DNA of 55,367 nt from Gloeobacterales cyanobacterium ES-bin-313 (GTDB taxonomy: Bacteria; Cyanobacteriota; Cyanobacteriia; Gloeobacterales; Gloeobacteraceae), in contig JACMLN010000177.1 of the NCBI GenBank assembly GCA_014379585.1, positions 1-55,367 on the forward strand, written 5' to 3'. Positions 45,217 to 54,699 of this stretch are shown here, in pieces (position 1 is the first letter of the stretch; the number at the start of each line of letters is the position of its first letter). Made by a program: the position numbers and the translations under genes. The notes beneath the pieces were generated by a model that was given only the letters and a program-made list of their open reading frames with translations, did not search any database and was not told the origin of the DNA.

Positions 45217-46497
45217 ATGACAACGCAAACTCTCGCGAAGCCAAGCCAACGCCAAAATGGGCCACCACTCACGGAGACGATCGCCCTTGCCTGGCTATCT
45301 TTACTCTCAAATAAATTACGTTCTGCCCTCACGATGCTAGGCATTGTGATCGGTATCGGTGCAGTGATTGCGATGATTTCGATTGGGCGTGGTGCCCAAC
45401 AGCAAATCAATAAAGAGTTACAATCCCTAGGTTCCAATTTGCTCTTTGTCCAAAATGGTGTAGCCAATACAGGTAGTCCGGCTTCTCAAGGGGCAGGAAG
45501 CGCGACAACATTAACTTGGGAAGACGCTCAGGCAATTGCCCGCAGTGCCCAATCGGTCAAAGCAGTCGCTCCACTGCTCAATAGCCGTACTCAAGTCGTG
45601 AGTACTTTTGCCAATACCAATACGGCTCTATTAGGCACTACTCCAGACTATGTGACGGTTCAGGATTTTTTGCCGTTGACGGGACGTTTTTTTCACCAGG
45701 GAGAGGTGAAACAGGCCGAACGGGTAGCTGTACTTGGCCAGAGCGTCGTGAAAACCCTCGGCATGACCCCAGAGAATGCCATTGGCAAAACTATCCGTAT
45801 TCGAGGAGAAGCATTCCGAGTAATTGGCACCCTCGAATACAAAGGATCGAGCCAATTTCGCGATCAAGATGATGTCATCATTCTCCCGTTAACCACTTTG
45901 GCGCAACGAATCGTCGGTGTAAATGCTTTGAATGGTATTGCCCTTAGTAGCATTACCGTGTCGTATCTCAGTGCGGATCAAATGGAGGCAGCAAAGTTTC
46001 AGATCACCAATCTACTTCGATTGCGCCACAAGATTGTACCTCCGAACAGTGATGATTTCTCGGTTAGCTCCCAACAAGATTTGTTGAATACAGTCAACGA
46101 AGTGACAGGGATTTTTACTCTCCTTTTAGCAGCAACAGCAGCAATTTCCCTCGTCGTTGGTGGTATTGGGATCATGAATATTATGCTCGTGTCTGTGAGC
46201 GAGCGCACGCGAGAAATTGGAGTCCGTAAAGCCGTCGGTGCCCGTTCTGGAGATATTCTCTGGCAATTTTTGTTTGAAGCAATTGTCCTCGCTTTTAGCG
46301 GCGGATTACTTGGAATTGTTCTTGGGATTGGTGCCGCACTGTTGATCAGCCTATTGCTTGGTTGGGCTACGAGTATTTCTCCCGAATCGGTCTTGCTTGC
46401 CTGTGGTGTCTGCTTAGGCATCGGCATTACTTTCGGTGTCTACCCAGCCCGCCGCGCTGCTTCACTCGATCCAGCCGTTGCTCTGCGCATCGATTAA
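45217..46497 (+). CDS. MacB-type ABC transporter permease (no ATPase domain)
   Basis: A 426-aa protein with the MacB/FtsX layout: a membrane helix (LTMLGIVIGIGAVIAMIS), a periplasmic domain of about 220 residues (MacB_PCD), and three C-terminal helices around ERTREIGVRKAVGAR and SGGLLGIVLGIGAA. Unlike MacB itself, no Walker A, signature or Walker B sequence is present, and no separate ATPase gene lies on either side; the next genes are a porin and small proteins. The ATPase must be encoded elsewhere or the system differs. Confidence 0.9.
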   Translation: MTTQTLAKPSQRQNGPPLTETIALAWLSLLSNKLRSALTMLGIVIGIGAVIAMISIGRGAQQQINKELQSLGSNLLFVQNGVANTGSPASQGAGSATTLTWEDAQAIARSAQSVKAVAPLLNSRTQVVSTFANTNTALLGTTPDYVTVQDFLPLTGRFFHQGEVKQAERVAVLGQSVVKTLGMTPENAIGKTIRIRGEAFRVIGTLEYKGSSQFRDQDDVIILPLTTLAQRIVGVNALNGIALSSITVSYLSADQMEAAKFQITNLLRLRHKIVPPNSDDFSVSSQQDLLNTVNEVTGIFTLLLAATAAISLVVGGIGIMNIMLVSVSERTREIGVRKAVGARSGDILWQFLFEAIVLAFSGGLLGIVLGIGAALLISLLLGWATSISPESVLLACGVCLGIGITFGVYPARRAASLDPAVALRID

Positions 46498-46701
46498 TGC
46501 GTCTCATTTGCAACTGAAACTGGCTGACATCCATAACTTTAGTCCAGTACGTTTCCCTACTTCTGTCGGATCCGGAGCGACATCTCCTCCTCGTATTCTT
46601 AAGGCTGACAGTAAACAGTTATCCATACTCTACTTAAGCAGGTTGTGCACTGATTCCTGTCACTTTTACCCTGACAACACCTTCAGCACGGATGAAATCT
46701 A

Positions 46702-48399
46702 ATGCGAAAAATGGACTCTTTTGTAGCCGCAACGCTTCTAGTCTTGGTAAGTTCTACTGTCGCCAATGCTGAAACTCCAGACTTAGCCCAGATCCAGCCA
46801 TACACGCAGTCGGGTGAGAGTTTCCCCTTCGCCCAAGTGAATTCTGTTTCCGAACTTTCGGATGTAGATCCTAACTCTTGGGCATTTCAATCCCTCAAAA
46901 ATGTCGTCGAACGCTATGGCTGTCTGGAAGGCTATCCAGACAAAATGTATCGGGGTAATAAGCCCCTCAGTCGCTACGAATTTGCCGCTGGACTGAATGC
47001 CTGTCTTGATAAAATCAATGATCTCATCGCCACGAATACGTCCAACAAAGCAAGCAAAGAAGATTTAGGCACACTCCAACGCCTGCAAGATGAGTTTCGA
47101 GACGAACTCGCTACACTCCGCAGCCGAACCGACGCTCTAGAAGCGAAAACGAAGTCGATCGAGTCGAAGCTCTTTAATACCAATGCAAAGCTCGATGGTT
47201 CGGTAGTCATGGCGGTTACGGGAGGGGGTGGCAGTTCCGACAATACCGTGACCAGCCCAGTCAGTGGGGGGCCAGCCCTCGGTGACTCAAATTTCACTCA
47301 GAACCTTGGTGGTGGCGTGCGAACCACCAGCGCTTCCTCTGCGAACACAAGTTTTGTCGCCCGTACCAGCCTGAACCTGCGCGCCAGTTTCGACGGCAAG
47401 GACGAGTTAGTGATCCGGCTGCGGGGAGTCACTGGTCAAGATCTGGGAGCTGCCTTCTCTGGGATCGCTGGTGGCCGTGGCTCTCTCTTTTACGCCCTCG
47501 GTGCTGGAAACCGTTCCTACGACGGCTCGACCTCAAACGGATCCACCAATGGCACAGCCGCAGTAACCTTCGACAAAATCCGCTACACAACCAACTTATT
47601 TTCAGATAGTTTGCGAGTGTACATTGGCTCACGCATCGACCTTTTTGAGATACTCGACACCAATTCTTTTGCTGGCAACGAAGAAGTTGATTTCTCCAAC
47701 GGTCTATTCAAGGGCAATCCGCTGACCACCTACTTGTTTGCTGGTCCAGGCGCTGGATTCGATTGGCAAATCAACAATCAAATTGCACTACGGGGAGCCT
47801 ATATTGCTGCCGACGGGGGATCGGTCAACGCCTACGGCAACAGTGGTTTGTTCGGTGGTAGTTATCAAGTGACGACGGAATTAGAGTTTTCGCCTCTTCC
47901 CACAGCTTCGATCAAGCTGCAGTACGCCCACCTCTACGAACAAGGTTCGGTGTTGGGTACAGCCTTAAATAGCCTCGCCACGGCTGGGGTCACAGATTCG
48001 GTTGGCGTGAACGCTGAACTAGCACTGGGTTCAGCCCTTGGTCTATTCGGGCGCTTTGGCTACGGCTGGACAGGACTGAGTGGGCAACGAGGCGGTCTGG
48101 ATACGGCTCAAATTACTTCCACGACTTGGCAAGTTGGTTTCGCTCTGCCCAAACTGCTCGGGGAAGGCAACACCTTTGCTGTCGCCTATGGCCAACCGCT
48201 CAGAGCCAACGAAGGCCGCATCGACAATCTCAGCTTGGTTCCAAGTGGCACGGAGGGCAACATCGAAGCCTACATCCGCTTTCGCCTGAATGATCGCCTA
48301 AGTGTGACACCGGATTTCCAGTACTACTTCCAAGGTGCAAACTCCACCAACTCTTCAGGAATTGCGGTTGGCACCCTACGCGCCACATTCTCGTTTTGA
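46702..48399 (+). CDS. Iron-uptake-type porin with S-layer homology domain (OprB-like)
   Basis: A 565-aa outer-membrane porin of the cyanobacterial type. Signal peptide to about residue 23, then an SLH domain at about 50-115 (DVDPNSWAFQSLKNVVERYGC, NKPLSRYEFAAGLNACLDK) which binds peptidoglycan, a coiled-coil (LQRLQDEFRDELATLRS), then a beta-barrel ending in the aromatic GTLRATFSF. In Synechocystis such porins are the major outer-membrane channels for small solutes and iron. It is 204 bases after the permease gene and is probably transcribed separately. Confidence 0.93.
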   Translation: MRKMDSFVAATLLVLVSSTVANAETPDLAQIQPYTQSGESFPFAQVNSVSELSDVDPNSWAFQSLKNVVERYGCLEGYPDKMYRGNKPLSRYEFAAGLNACLDKINDLIATNTSNKASKEDLGTLQRLQDEFRDELATLRSRTDALEAKTKSIESKLFNTNAKLDGSVVMAVTGGGGSSDNTVTSPVSGGPALGDSNFTQNLGGGVRTTSASSANTSFVARTSLNLRASFDGKDELVIRLRGVTGQDLGAAFSGIAGGRGSLFYALGAGNRSYDGSTSNGSTNGTAAVTFDKIRYTTNLFSDSLRVYIGSRIDLFEILDTNSFAGNEEVDFSNGLFKGNPLTTYLFAGPGAGFDWQINNQIALRGAYIAADGGSVNAYGNSGLFGGSYQVTTELEFSPLPTASIKLQYAHLYEQGSVLGTALNSLATAGVTDSVGVNAELALGSALGLFGRFGYGWTGLSGQRGGLDTAQITSTTWQVGFALPKLLGEGNTFAVAYGQPLRANEGRIDNLSLVPSGTEGNIEAYIRFRLNDRLSVTPDFQYYFQGANSTNSSGIAVGTLRATFSF

Positions 48400-48429
48400 A
48401 ACTGTCTTCCCACTTACTAGGAGAAAATT

Positions 48430-48690
48430 ATGCGCCAGAAAATGTCCGTTCGTCTTGTACTCATGATCAGTGCCACCCTAATCACTGCCTTCCAATCCGC
48501 TTTAGCCCAGTTCGACAGCCCACCCCCGGATGCGAAAATGGAAAACCTCACGCCTGAGCAACGCACGAAGATGCGCAAGGCATTTCAGGAGTGCCAGGAG
48601 AAGGCTGGCCAAGATCGAGAAGCTTTCCGTAGTTGTATGGACGAGAAAGTGCAGGAGATAGTAAAACCTAAGTCCAAAGAACTTTCTTGA
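48430..48690 (+). CDS. Small secreted protein, LTxxQ-like
   Basis: An 86-aa protein with a signal peptide (LVLMISATLITAFQSALA, cut after ALA) and a helical mature part (NLTPEQRTKMRKAFQECQEKA, REAFRSCMDEKVQEI). The two cysteines could form a disulfide. The LTPEQ start recalls Spy/LTXXQ proteins. It follows the porin gene by 30 bases with AGGAG upstream of the start, so it is in the same transcript. Confidence 0.72.
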   Translation: MRQKMSVRLVLMISATLITAFQSALAQFDSPPPDAKMENLTPEQRTKMRKAFQECQEKAGQDREAFRSCMDEKVQEIVKPKSKELS

Positions 48691-48772
48691 ACAGCAACAG
48701 TACATTCATCAACCCATGACTGCCGCATACTGATTTAAAGTAACAAGCAATATTGAAAGGGAGCAAATTGAG

Positions 48773-48922
48773 ATGTTCGAGAAAGTCTGTGCAGCGCGAC
48801 GGGCGGTTACGAAAGTAAACTGTTTGCTTGGCGATGCATCCGTGTTTATTAGCAGTGAGCATTCCAGCAAACTCGGTTACATTGTTGTTAATGGCCGCCA
48901 CACTTGGAAGTCGTCGCGATAA
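48773..48922 (+). CDS. Small ORF (49 residues) upstream of the Uma2 gene
   Basis: ATG to TAA encodes MFEKVCAARRAVTKVNCLL, then GDASVFISSEHSSKLGYIVV and NGRHTWKSSR. GGGAG lies 9-13 bases upstream. The product is basic with a beta-like centre and no membrane segment. I do not recognise it. It ends 36 bases before the Uma2 gene. It could be a small partner, a remnant or a chance frame. Confidence 0.4.
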   Translation: MFEKVCAARRAVTKVNCLLGDASVFISSEHSSKLGYIVVNGRHTWKSSR

Positions 48923-48958
48923 GATCATAAATTCGATACAGATAGGTAGGACGATGGC

Positions 48959-49525
48959 ATGATTGCTACTCCCCAGCCACTGACAATGACTGTTGATACT
49001 TACCTGGAGTGGGAGCCATGCCAGGAAGTCCGTCACGAGTTTGTCAACAGTAAGGTCTTCGCGATGACAGGTGGCACTTTGCCCCATAACGATATTGCTA
49101 TTAACTTGCTCACAGCCCTGCGCCCCTATATTCGTGCCCAAGGTTGTCGTATCAACATCGCTGATGCCAAAGTAAGTGTTTCATCCGCTATTTATCGCTA
49201 CCCAGACCTTGTCGTGAGTTGCGACGAGCGCGACAGAACAGCTCTCAATGCGATTCAATATCCAAAGCTGATTGTCGAAGTGCTCTCTCCTGGTACAGAG
49301 TCCCTTGATCGGGGCGACAAGTTTAGGGAGTACCGTACTCTACCTAGCCTCGAAGAGTATGTTCTGATCAGTTCTACTGAGATCAACGTTGAGATTTACC
49401 GACGAGGTGAAGGGCGGCTTTGGCTTTACACCGCCTATCAGGCTCCAGACATCATTCCACTTGAAAGTGTTGGGTTTGAATTTCCCACGGCTCTGCTCTA
49501 CGAAGATGTTGTCATCGATAGCTGA
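48959..49525 (+). CDS. Uma2 family (DUF820) putative endonuclease
   Basis: A 188-aa PD-(D/E)XK-fold protein of a family greatly expanded in cyanobacteria. The catalytic region is RYPDLVVSC followed by PKLIVEVLSPGTES; LDRGDKFREYRTLPSLEEYVLI is the usual C-terminal signature. The activity has not been shown for most members. It is probably monocistronic. Confidence 0.87.
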   Translation: MIATPQPLTMTVDTYLEWEPCQEVRHEFVNSKVFAMTGGTLPHNDIAINLLTALRPYIRAQGCRINIADAKVSVSSAIYRYPDLVVSCDERDRTALNAIQYPKLIVEVLSPGTESLDRGDKFREYRTLPSLEEYVLISSTEINVEIYRRGEGRLWLYTAYQAPDIIPLESVGFEFPTALLYEDVVIDS

Positions 49526-49558
49526 GAGACAGCGAAGTGCTTAAAGTGTATCGAAACA

Positions 49559-49587
49559 TTGATGTAGTAGGATCTCGCGCTTAGAAT
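49559..49587 (+). promoter_or_regulatory. Sigma-70-type promoter of the glutamate synthase gene
   Basis: TTGATG (49559-49564) and TAGAAT (49582-49587) are separated by exactly 17 bases and lie 73 bases before the ATG. No NtcA-type GTAN8TAC is seen next to it. Confidence 0.55.
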
Positions 49588-49660
49588 AATGATCACTCTC
49601 GGCGCCAAAAAAAGGTGCGGGGGGTTTTGTTGACCAATAAAACACCGAAGAGCACTCAAT

Positions 49661-52600
49661 ATGATCGATCTCTATGATCACGATGACGAACTGACCCGCG
49701 AACATGATGCCTGTGGCGTAGGCTTTTTGGCCGACAGCAAGGGACGAGCCAGTTATAAATTGGTGCGCCTTGCCCTGAATGCTCTTGGCTGCTTGGAGCA
49801 TCGGGGAGGGTGCGGCGCGGATCGCGATTCTGGAGATGGCGCTGGGGTGATGGTGGCCGTGCCCTGGGATCTGCTGGGGGATTGGTGTGGTCAACAAGGT
49901 GTGGAACTTCCAGTCGTAGGCAAACGGGCGGCGGGTATGTTTTTCTTCCCCCAAGATCCGGCTCTGCTTGACCCATTCCAGAAGATCGCTGAATCGGTCT
50001 TCCAAAAAGAAGGGATGCGGGTCGTTGGCTGGCGGGAAGTACCCGTACAGCCCCAGGTTTTAGGGAAACAGGCCGCTCTCAATCAGCCCAAAATTGTTCA
50101 GGTAATTGTGGAGGTCTTAGAGGAACTTCAGCCTGATGTTCTGGAGCGCCGCCTTTGCCTAGTTCGTCGTGCAGTTCGTAAGCAGATCGAAAATGCTTAC
50201 CGCGAAGAGGTCAAAGATCTCTATATCGTCAGTCTTTCAGCGCGCACGATGATCTACAAAGGGATGGTACGCTCCGCAGTCTTGGAGCAGTTCTATTTAG
50301 ATCTCGTAAACGAAAGATTGATCAGCCCATTTGCTGTCTACCATCGGCGCTTTTCCACCAATACTTTTCCGCGATGGCCTTTGGCCCAACCTTTGCGGAT
50401 GCTCGGACATAACGGCGAGATCAATACCCTGGTGGGCAACCGTAACTGGATGATCGCTCGCGAAGCAGAGCTAGAAAGTGAGCTTTGGGGTGATCGGCTT
50501 CAAGAGCTCAAACCGATCATCTTTCCTGAAGGTTCCGATTCGGCCTCTTTAGATCAAACCTTTGAACTCTTAGTGCGTTCAGGACGCAGTCCACTGCACA
50601 GCATGATGATGCTGATTCCAGAGGCTTTCCGCAATCAGCCAGCGCTGGTGGATTACCCAGAAGTCAGCGCCTTTTACGAATATCATCGTCCTCTCCAGGA
50701 AGCTTGGGATGGCCCTGCTTTGGTCGCTTTTAGCGATGGGGTGGAAGTCGGGGCAACCCTCGACCGCAATGGTCTGCGGCCAGCCCGCTACATGATCCTT
50801 GAAGACGGGCTAGTGATCGTCTCCTCAGAGGCAGGGGTCGTCGATATTCCCTTGCATGAAATCGTTGAAAAAGGCCGACTTGGCCCCGGTCAGATGATCG
50901 CTGTCAACCTTGAGACCCAGGAAATTCTGAAAAACTGGGAGATCAAACAAAAAATTAGCCGCCAACAACCCTACGGGGAATGGGTCAAAACATACTGTCA
51001 AACCTTGGCTGCCCAGCCCTTCGGCGATACGCCAGATCTAAGTCCAAGTGAACTCTTAGTGCAACAACGGGCAAGCGGCTACACCTTAGAGGATGTGGAG
51101 CGGGTGATCGTGCCCATGGCGCAATCTGCCAAAGAACCGATTATGTCCATGGGGGATGACACCCCGCTTGCGGTTCTCTCCCAGAAAGAACGTCTTCTTT
51201 ACGATTACTTTAAGCAGCGCTTCGCCCAAGTCACCAATCCACCCATCGATCCGATCCGCGAAGGTCTGGTCATGTCCTTGGAGATGAACCTTGGCCCCCA
51301 CGGCAGTTTGCTTCAAGAAAAGCCTGAATTTGCCAAGACGATTCGCCTTGTCAGCCCTGTGCTCAACGAGGCGCAACTTGCTGAATTGCGTAACCCAAAA
51401 ACGCTTTTCCCCTCTGCGACCATCGATCTGACTTTCCCCGTCGATGGGGATGTGAGCAGTCTCGAAAAGCAACTCGATGCCATCTGTTCCCAGGCAGAGG
51501 CGTTGGTCAAGGGGGGAGTCAACTTGCTCATCCTCAGCGACCGCAATTTTTCCAGTGAGCGGGCTGTTCTGCCTCCCTTAGTAGCGGTTGGAGCCATCCA
51601 CCACCACTTGATCAAAACTGAATTGCGGATGCGCGCTTCTTTGATCGTCGAGACTGCTCAGTGCTGGAGTACCCACCACTTCGCCTGTTTGTTTGGTTAC
51701 GGCGCAAGTGCGATCTGTCCTTACTTGGCCTTTGAAACCATTCGCAACTGGCGAGTGGCGAAGACAACTCAGGAGTTGATCGCCAACGGCAAGATTGAAG
51801 CGATTACCAGTGCCCAATCCCAAATCAATTACGTTAAGTCTGTCGAAGCGGGCATTTTGAAAATCCTCTCGAAGATGGGGATTTCGCTGCTTTCCAGTTA
51901 CGCTGGTGCCCAGATCTTTGAAGCGATTGGCATTGGCAGCAAGTTAATTCAAAAAGCATTTCGCGGCACGATCTCGCGGGTGGCTGGAATCGAGTGCGAG
52001 GATCTTGCGCGGGAAGTGCTCCAGTTCCACTGTGCTGCGTACCCAGACATTGCCAGCCATAAGTTGACCAACTACGGCTTGATCACCTATCGACCTGACG
52101 GCGAGTACCACGTCAACAACCCGAAACTCGTCAAAGCGCTCCATGCGGCGACAAAACTGCCCGAGACGGCTGGGGTAGAACGGCAACGCCTCTATCAAGA
52201 ATATGTGGATCTCGTCAGCTCTCGTCCCCCCTCTGCGCTGCGGGATCTTTTGGCTTTTCATTCCGACCGATCGGGGATTGCGCTTGAAGAAGTGGAATCT
52301 GTAGAAAATATTCTCAAACGTTTCTGCACAGGCGGAATGTCTCTGGGTGCCCTCGGACGCGAAGCCCACGAAGTCTTGGGCATTGCCATGAACCGCATCG
52401 GTGGCAAGTCCAACTCTGGAGAAGGCGGCGAGGATCCAGTGCGTTTTCTGCCACTCCAGGATGTGCAGCCGGATGGCACATCAGCCACACTGCGAGGAAT
52501 TAAAGGGCTACGCAATGGCGATTCGGCAAGTTCAGCGATCAAACAGATCGCTTCTGGGCGCTTCGGTGTTACGCCTGCCTACTTAGCCACCGCCCGCCAG

Positions 52601-54262
52601 CTCGAAATCAAGATCGCCCAAGGAGCCAAGCCCGGAGAGGGTGGCCAACTGCCGGGGCACAAAGTTGATGCTTACATCGCTTCTTTGCGCCGCTCGAAGG
52701 CTGGTGTGCCTTTGATCTCGCCACCGCCCCACCACGACATCTACTCCATCGAAGACTTGGCGCAGCTGATTTACGACTTGCATCAAGTCAATCCCCAAGC
52801 CCGCGTCTCCGTTAAACTCGTCGCCGAAGTCGGCATCGGCACAATTGCTGCCGGGGTTGCCAAAGCCAACGCCGATGTGATTCAGATCTCCGGGCACGAA
52901 GGCGGGACTGGCGCATCGCCCCTCAGTTCAATTAAACATGCCGGAGTGCCCTGGGAATTAGGACTTACGGAAGTCCACCAGGTTCTCCTCCACAATGGCC
53001 TGCGCTCCCGCGTTCTGCTGCGCGTAGACGGCGGCATCCGCACAGGCTGGGAAGTTATTCAAGCGGCGATGCTTGGTGCTGAAGAGTACGGATTTGGCTC
53101 GATTGCGATGATCGCAGAGGGCTGCATCATGGCTCGCGTCTGCCATCTAAACACCTGTCCGAAGGGTGTCGCCACGCAAAACGCCGAACTGCGCCGCCGC
53201 TTCGACGGGCTTCCAGAGCACGTGGTCAATTTCTTTATCTTTATTGCTGAAGAAGTACGAAGCTTGCTCGCTTCTTTGGGCTATCGCTCAATTGAAGAAG
53301 TGATTGGACGGGCAGATCTGCTGATTCCCCGCGAACAGTCCCTCAAAAAGACGAAGCTCGACTTGAGTAGTTTGTTGAAGGTCAGCGATCCAGCTGATCG
53401 CAGTTGGCTCATCCATAGCGAAACTGCGCATAGTAATGGGCCAATCCTTGAAGATACGATTCTTGCCGAACCTGAGATTCACCAAGCAATTACCAATCAC
53501 GGCCAAGCCCACAAAACCTACAAGATCGTCAACACAGATCGCAGTGTTGGGGCACGCATCGGTGGTGAGATTGCAAGACTCCACGGTGATAGCGGCTATC
53601 AGGGAGAGGTGGCACTCTCTTTTCAGGGTTCAGCGGGTCAAAGTTTCGGTGCTTTCATCTTGCAAGGCATGACCTTACTGCTGACAGGCGAAGCGAACGA
53701 CTATGTAGGCAAAGGCATGAACGGCGGCGAGATCGTCATTCGTCCTGAACCTGAGGCACGCTTCGCGGCCCAAGACAATGTCATCGTCGGCAACACCTGC
53801 CTTTACGGAGCAACGGGTGGGAGCCTCTACGCCAATGGCCAAGCTGGGGAACGCTTCGCCGTGCGCAACTCCCTCGCCAATGCCGTCGTCGAAGGTTGTG
53901 GCGACCACGGTTGCGAGTACATGACTGGGGGCATCGTTGTCATTCTTGGAGCAACCGGGCGCAACTTTGGCGCTGGGATGACTGGGGGACTCGCCTACGT
54001 CCTCGACGCAGAACAGACCTTTGAATCGCGTCTCAACCGCGACGGCGACAAGATCATCCAACGCCTACAGCGAGGCTCCGCCGGGGAAGCCCAACTCCAA
54101 GGCTTGATTCAAACCCACTACCGCCGCACCGATAGCGACCTCGCCTATCAGATCTTGCAGAATTGGGAGAATTATCTGCCCAAATTCTGGCAGGTGGTTC
54201 CCCCGGCAGAAAAGTTCACCCCAGCGGCCAGTGGAGTTGCCGTTCTCGCTCCAGCCGAGTAG
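49661..54262 (+). CDS. glsF: Ferredoxin-dependent glutamate synthase
   Basis: A 1533-aa enzyme that makes two glutamates from glutamine and 2-oxoglutarate using reduced ferredoxin, the main ammonium-assimilation step after glutamine synthetase. A 17-residue propeptide precedes Cys18 (EHDACGVGF), the nucleophile of the class II amidotransferase domain (about 18-430). A central domain, the FMN barrel (GEGGQLPGHKVDAYIASLR, QISGHEGGTGASP), the [3Fe-4S] cysteines C1155, C1161 and C1166, and the C-terminal beta-helix with GxxGxxxGG repeats follow. The length and absence of a beta subunit gene point to the ferredoxin form. Confidence 0.95.
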   Translation: MIDLYDHDDELTREHDACGVGFLADSKGRASYKLVRLALNALGCLEHRGGCGADRDSGDGAGVMVAVPWDLLGDWCGQQGVELPVVGKRAAGMFFFPQDPALLDPFQKIAESVFQKEGMRVVGWREVPVQPQVLGKQAALNQPKIVQVIVEVLEELQPDVLERRLCLVRRAVRKQIENAYREEVKDLYIVSLSARTMIYKGMVRSAVLEQFYLDLVNERLISPFAVYHRRFSTNTFPRWPLAQPLRMLGHNGEINTLVGNRNWMIAREAELESELWGDRLQELKPIIFPEGSDSASLDQTFELLVRSGRSPLHSMMMLIPEAFRNQPALVDYPEVSAFYEYHRPLQEAWDGPALVAFSDGVEVGATLDRNGLRPARYMILEDGLVIVSSEAGVVDIPLHEIVEKGRLGPGQMIAVNLETQEILKNWEIKQKISRQQPYGEWVKTYCQTLAAQPFGDTPDLSPSELLVQQRASGYTLEDVERVIVPMAQSAKEPIMSMGDDTPLAVLSQKERLLYDYFKQRFAQVTNPPIDPIREGLVMSLEMNLGPHGSLLQEKPEFAKTIRLVSPVLNEAQLAELRNPKTLFPSATIDLTFPVDGDVSSLEKQLDAICSQAEALVKGGVNLLILSDRNFSSERAVLPPLVAVGAIHHHLIKTELRMRASLIVETAQCWSTHHFACLFGYGASAICPYLAFETIRNWRVAKTTQELIANGKIEAITSAQSQINYVKSVEAGILKILSKMGISLLSSYAGAQIFEAIGIGSKLIQKAFRGTISRVAGIECEDLAREVLQFHCAAYPDIASHKLTNYGLITYRPDGEYHVNNPKLVKALHAATKLPETAGVERQRLYQEYVDLVSSRPPSALRDLLAFHSDRSGIALEEVESVENILKRFCTGGMSLGALGREAHEVLGIAMNRIGGKSNSGEGGEDPVRFLPLQDVQPDGTSATLRGIKGLRNGDSASSAIKQIASGRFGVTPAYLATARQLEIKIAQGAKPGEGGQLPGHKVDAYIASLRRSKAGVPLISPPPHHDIYSIEDLAQLIYDLHQVNPQARVSVKLVAEVGIGTIAAGVAKANADVIQISGHEGGTGASPLSSIKHAGVPWELGLTEVHQVLLHNGLRSRVLLRVDGGIRTGWEVIQAAMLGAEEYGFGSIAMIAEGCIMARVCHLNTCPKGVATQNAELRRRFDGLPEHVVNFFIFIAEEVRSLLASLGYRSIEEVIGRADLLIPREQSLKKTKLDLSSLLKVSDPADRSWLIHSETAHSNGPILEDTILAEPEIHQAITNHGQAHKTYKIVNTDRSVGARIGGEIARLHGDSGYQGEVALSFQGSAGQSFGAFILQGMTLLLTGEANDYVGKGMNGGEIVIRPEPEARFAAQDNVIVGNTCLYGATGGSLYANGQAGERFAVRNSLANAVVEGCGDHGCEYMTGGIVVILGATGRNFGAGMTGGLAYVLDAEQTFESRLNRDGDKIIQRLQRGSAGEAQLQGLIQTHYRRTDSDLAYQILQNWENYLPKFWQVVPPAEKFTPAASGVAVLAPAE

Positions 54263-54328
54263 TTGCTACGCAATTGCGTTCCGATATGAAGGATCAACTG
54301 AAAACCGATCCATCACTGGTCTTATACT

Positions 54329-54686
54329 AATTCGTCATCGCAATGAGTGCCTGAGGCATCAAAACCCAATGCGCTTCCCATCGCTCACCCAGACATCTCT
54401 CGATGATCCCCCTCCAATTCCGCCTCACCACGCGGTAGCGCCATGAGCCTGGGACGCGCAGCGTCATACCTACCGTGCCACCAGTCCACAGATTTGGGTG
54501 ATTGCGCACCCGCCCGCAACGTGAGACGAAATCTGCGCAACCCAGCAACACCAAGTATCAAGCCGCTAAAGTTGCCAAGGGGGTGTGGGGGACAGGCTTC
54601 TGTCCCCCACGGGGCGGGGGTTTTAGGGGGCGGGGCTTGCCCCTGCCCCCTAATGCAGTTCGCCATATTTTTCTCACTCACCAAAA
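54329..54686 (-). repeat. Dispersed repeat, copy D (near full-length, inverted)
   Basis: A 358-base copy in reverse orientation to copy C, about 90% identical by eye along the whole length. Both hairpins are intact (AGGGGGC...GCCCCCT and GTGGGGGACAG...CTGTCCCCCAC), as are the ends TTTTGGTGAGTGAGAAAAAT and GATGACGAATT. It occupies most of the 437-base gap between the glutamate synthase and tmk genes. 54263-54328 contains a 12-bp palindrome (ACGCAATTGCGT, 54268-54279) but no gene. The open frames through it on both strands are artefacts. Confidence 0.9.
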
Positions 54687-54699
54687 TAGAAATTCTGTT

